A stretch of 5,749 nt of DNA, from NCBI GenBank assembly GCA_025924295.1, contig JAICEG010000340.1, forward strand, positions 1 to 5,749, written 5' to 3'. The position numbers and the translations under genes were made by a program. Shown in pieces: positions 5,711 to 5,749 of this stretch; the stretch's first letter is position 1, and every line of letters begins with the position of its first letter. The notes under the pieces are model-generated. The model worked only from the letters and a program-made list of their open reading frames with translations, was not told the origin of the DNA and made no database searches. The stretch comes from Vicinamibacteria bacterium (GTDB taxonomy: Bacteria > Acidobacteriota > Vicinamibacteria > Vicinamibacterales > UBA2999).

Positions 5711-5749
5711 GGGGTAATTTCCGAAGTGACTCCGACGGAAATTAGCCCC
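5711..5749. repeat. Palindromic element upstream of folP
   Basis: Bases 5715-5723 (TAATTTCCG) pair perfectly with 5736-5744, around a 12-base loop at 5724-5735. After one unpaired G (5745), four more pairs join GGGG (5711-5714) to CCCC (5746-5749), so the stem is 13 bp with a single bulge. The element ends exactly at the window edge and may continue. It lies 21 bases upstream of the folP GTG, in the only space upstream of this gene string. No U-tract follows it in the minus direction (the bases read GGGGTCTTAAAC), so it is not an obvious terminator of an upstream minus-strand gene. It could be a REP-like dispersed repeat or an untranslated-leader hairpin. I see no clear -35/-10 pair around it. 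Confidence 0.75.

Noticed and set aside
4821..5717. Plus-strand open frame of 298 codons
   Set aside because: It mirrors folP almost exactly; folP has every family motif, while this frame has none and is rich in Arg, His and Gly.
5691..5749. Promoter for the folP gene string
   Set aside because: I could not find a convincing -35/-10 pair with normal spacing; the transcript may begin further upstream, beyond the window.

Overview
The window is a compact, high-GC bacterial gene string, all on the minus strand and read from right to left. It covers seven complete genes and the first 22 codons of an eighth. The gene order, the GC-rich codons and the protein variants suggest Acidobacteriota (possibly a Vicinamibacteria-like lineage). 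A deltaproteobacterial-type genome is the main alternative. This assignment is inference from remembered gene order and protein style, not from any search.

Right half (about 5690 down to 1734), in transcription order: folP (dihydropteroate synthase), cdaA (membrane diadenylate cyclase), cdaR (YbbR-domain regulator of CdaA) and glmM (phosphoglucosamine mutase). The folP/cdaA and cdaA/cdaR junctions are one-base TGATG stop-start overlaps, and cdaR/glmM is separated by 8 bases. This is the c-di-AMP synthesis module joined to the first committed step toward UDP-GlcNAc and to folate synthesis. pdxJ (pyridoxine 5'-phosphate synthase) follows glmM after 11 bases.

Left part (about 984 down to 1): a strong palindrome fills the 43-base gap after pdxJ. 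Beyond it is a second coupled set: a membrane-anchored TPR protein, a tiny membrane-anchored YHS/TRASH-like metal-binding protein (GTGA overlap) and the start of a probable class II aldolase/adducin-family gene (ATGA overlap). A second palindrome lies upstream of folP at the right edge. There is no gene-free stretch longer than about 60 bases. I see no tRNA, rRNA, CRISPR array or insertion sequence, and no convincing promoter.

Together the window looks like a core-metabolism and cell-envelope operon (folate, c-di-AMP, cell-wall precursor, vitamin B6) followed by a less characterised, membrane-associated accessory set. The two palindromic elements bracket the conserved part and are the least explained features.
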